This document shows positions 62,677 to 64,000 of a stretch of DNA of 64,000 nucleotides, in pieces (the first letter of the stretch is position 1; every line of letters begins with the position of its first letter). The notes under the pieces are model-generated. The model was not told the origin of the DNA, searched no databases, and was given only the letters and a program-made list of their open reading frames with translations. Source of the stretch: Rubrivirga sp. SAORIC476 (GTDB taxonomy: Bacteria > Bacteroidota > Rhodothermia > Rhodothermales > Rubricoccaceae); NCBI RefSeq assembly GCF_002283555.1, contig NZ_MVOI01000004.1:1-64000 (forward strand). Reading direction: 5' to 3'. The position numbers and the translations under genes were made by a program.

Positions 62677-63537
62677 ATGCGTCTCTCCGCTCTCCTCATG
62701 CTGGTCGCGCTGGCAGCCTGCCAGTCCACCCCCGACGATGCCGCCGAAATGCGCCGCCAGCACGACGGGGACGCGCCGACCGCGTCCGCCGCGACCGACG
62801 GCGCCGGCACGCTCGCGGTCGTCTCCGAGCGGGTGACGTACGCGACCGCGGGCGGGCAGACGGTGACGGGCGTGCTCGCTCGGCCCGAGGGGGCCGAGAC
62901 GGGGGTGCCGGGCGTCGTGGTCATCCACGAGTGGTGGGGGCTGAACGACAACGTCGAGGCGATGGCGCGGCAACTCGCGGCGCAGGGCTACCTCGCCCTG
63001 GCGGTGGACCTGTACGGCGGCGAGGTCGCCACCGACCCCGACGGCGCGATGGCGCTCATGCGGACTGCGATGGGACAGGAGGTCGCGCTCACGGAGAACC
63101 TCGCGCAGGCCGTCGCCTTCCTCGCCGACGACCTGGGGGCACCGCGGGTCGGCGTGATCGGCTGGTGCTTCGGGGGGATGTGGTCGCTCCGGACGGCCCT
63201 CGCCGCGTCCGACCGCGTCGACGCGACGGTGATCTATTACGGCCGTCCCGTCACCGACCCCGCTCGCCTCGGCGTGCTGACGGCCCCCGTGCTCGCGCAC
63301 TTCGGCGGCGCCGACGACTCGATTCCGGCCGACACCGTGGCGGCGTTCGAGGCGGCGCTGGCCGAGTCGGGCGTGCCGCACTCGGTGTACACCTACGCGG
63401 GCGCCCCCCACGCCTTCGCGAACCCGTCCGGGCAGGCCTACGCCCCGGAGGCCGCAGAACTCGCCTGGGACCGGACTACAGGCTTCCTCGCCGACGCCCT
63501 TCAGCCCCCCGCCGCGGCGGACGAGGTCGCCGACTGA
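62677..63537 (+). CDS. Dienelactone-hydrolase-family lipoprotein
   Basis: A 286-residue hydrolase with an N-terminal lipobox (MRLSALLMLVALAACQS, Cys15) and a short linker. The triad is Cys in VGVIGWCFGGMW, Asp in GGADDSIPAD and His in AGAPHAFANP; the Glu in VVIHEWWGLND is the family's helper residue. It is membrane-anchored in the envelope, unlike cytoplasmic dienelactone hydrolases of aromatic degradation, so the natural substrate is uncertain. Its 3' end overlaps the convergent thiE by 37 nt. Confidence 0.9.
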   Translation: MRLSALLMLVALAACQSTPDDAAEMRRQHDGDAPTASAATDGAGTLAVVSERVTYATAGGQTVTGVLARPEGAETGVPGVVVIHEWWGLNDNVEAMARQLAAQGYLALAVDLYGGEVATDPDGAMALMRTAMGQEVALTENLAQAVAFLADDLGAPRVGVIGWCFGGMWSLRTALAASDRVDATVIYYGRPVTDPARLGVLTAPVLAHFGGADDSIPADTVAAFEAALAESGVPHSVYTYAGAPHAFANPSGQAYAPEAAELAWDRTTGFLADALQPPAAADEVAD

Positions 63538-64000
63538 ACCCACGCGTCGATCTCAGCGCGGAAGACGGCCGTCGCCGCGGTCGGGTCGTCGGCCATCGTG
63601 ACTGCGGAGAGTACCGCGACGCCCCAGGCGCCCGCATCGAGGCAGGGGCCGACGCGCGCCGGTGTGATCCCGGCGATCGCGATCACCGGAATGCCCACGC
63701 CCGCGCACGTCTCGGCCAGCCCGTCGAGCCCTTTGACGGACGCGGGATTGGCCTTCGACGAGGTCGGGAAAACCGGCCCGAAGCCGATGTAGTCGGCCCC
63801 CTCGGCCTCGGCGCGGCGGGCGGCGTCGAGCGTGGTCGCGGTGGCGCCGATGACGAATGACTCCCCGAGGCGGTCCGCGAGGCGACGCGCATGCCGGACC
63901 GGCAGGTCGGACTCGCCGAGGTGGACGCCCGCAGCTCCCGTCGCCAGCGCGAGGTCGAGGTGGTCGTCCACGAGGCACGGGACGTTCCCCGTGCGGCAGG
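63501..64000 (-). CDS. thiE: Thiamine-phosphate synthase (partial at window edge)
   Basis: The C-terminal part, about 166 residues, of a TIM-barrel enzyme that joins the pyrimidine and thiazole parts of thiamine; the start is beyond position 64000. Visible blocks: VDDHLDLALATGAAGVHLGE, VIGATATTLD, ADYIGFGPVFPTSSK and PVIAIAGITP. The usual NDR at the start of the first block is replaced by VDD. TenI, a non-catalytic relative, cannot be excluded without the N-terminus. Confidence 0.8.
   Translation of the reverse strand, partial: CRTGNVPCLVDDHLDLALATGAAGVHLGESDLPVRHARRLADRLGESFVIGATATTLDAARRAEAEGADYIGFGPVFPTSSKANPASVKGLDGLAETCAGVGIPVIAIAGITPARVGPCLDAGAWGVAVLSAVTMADDPTAATAVFRAEIDAWVQSATSSAAAGG

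Overview
The window is high-GC (roughly 70%) bacterial chromosome. Secreted proteins ending in a Bacteroidota-type C-terminal sorting domain, DUF5666 proteins, ECF sigma/Ser-Thr kinase pairs, and start codons without Shine-Dalgarno sequences but with C/T-rich leaders all point to the Rhodothermota/Bacteroidota side, probably a marine Rubricoccaceae-like organism (Rubrivirga/Rubricoccus). This placement is inferred from gene content; there is no rRNA in the window.

Layout. 1-1.6 kb: an integron-type tyrosine recombinase, then a decaying 21-bp-period tandem repeat. 1.6-4.9 kb: gyrA and a small membrane protein. 4.9-13.2 kb: a leftward cyanophycin locus, in transcription order cyanophycin synthetase (cphA), a stand-alone Mur-ligase paralogue, isoaspartyl dipeptidase (iadA), cyanophycinase (cphB), a 33-residue membrane microprotein and a secreted M24 peptidase. 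It can make the Asp-Arg polymer and break it back down. 13.3-23 kb: a leftward envelope/signalling region with two DUF5666 proteins, a carboxypeptidase-regulatory-like lipoprotein, a GAF-type sigma-54 activator, a PEGA-domain kinase, a Kelch-repeat protein and a DUF5683-like protein. The two DUF5666 genes have matching -24/-12-like promoters and the same triple GTGCGC upstream element, so this looks like a small sigma-54 regulon around its activator.

23-30.6 kb: assorted genes (unknown beta-rich protein, cupin, DUF3095 cyclase-like protein, GAF histidine kinase), a lower-GC accessory patch (PD-(D/E)XK-like protein, small membrane protein, NTR-domain protein), pepT and a lipoprotein. 30.7-38.8 kb: fatty-acid beta-oxidation: TetR regulator, fadD-type ligase, acyl-CoA dehydrogenase, fadN-type fused enzyme and thiolase. 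A palindromic TTAAC-type operator before the dehydrogenase operon recurs at 53.57 kb before a fadE-type dehydrogenase, linking the two loci. 38.8-44.3 kb: a secreted VWD/B-lectin protein and an ECF sigma/Ser-Thr kinase pair.

44.5-64 kb: AbgT transporter, holin-like membrane protein, tyrA, a HerA-like ATPase, prolyl oligopeptidase, SDR, fadE, cysteine desulfurase, a NarL-type two-component system, a lone receiver, YqgE/AlgH, a lipase-like hydrolase, a polyprenol-kinase-like protein, a dienelactone hydrolase lipoprotein and a partial thiE. No rRNA, tRNA, CRISPR array or insertion sequence was recognised.
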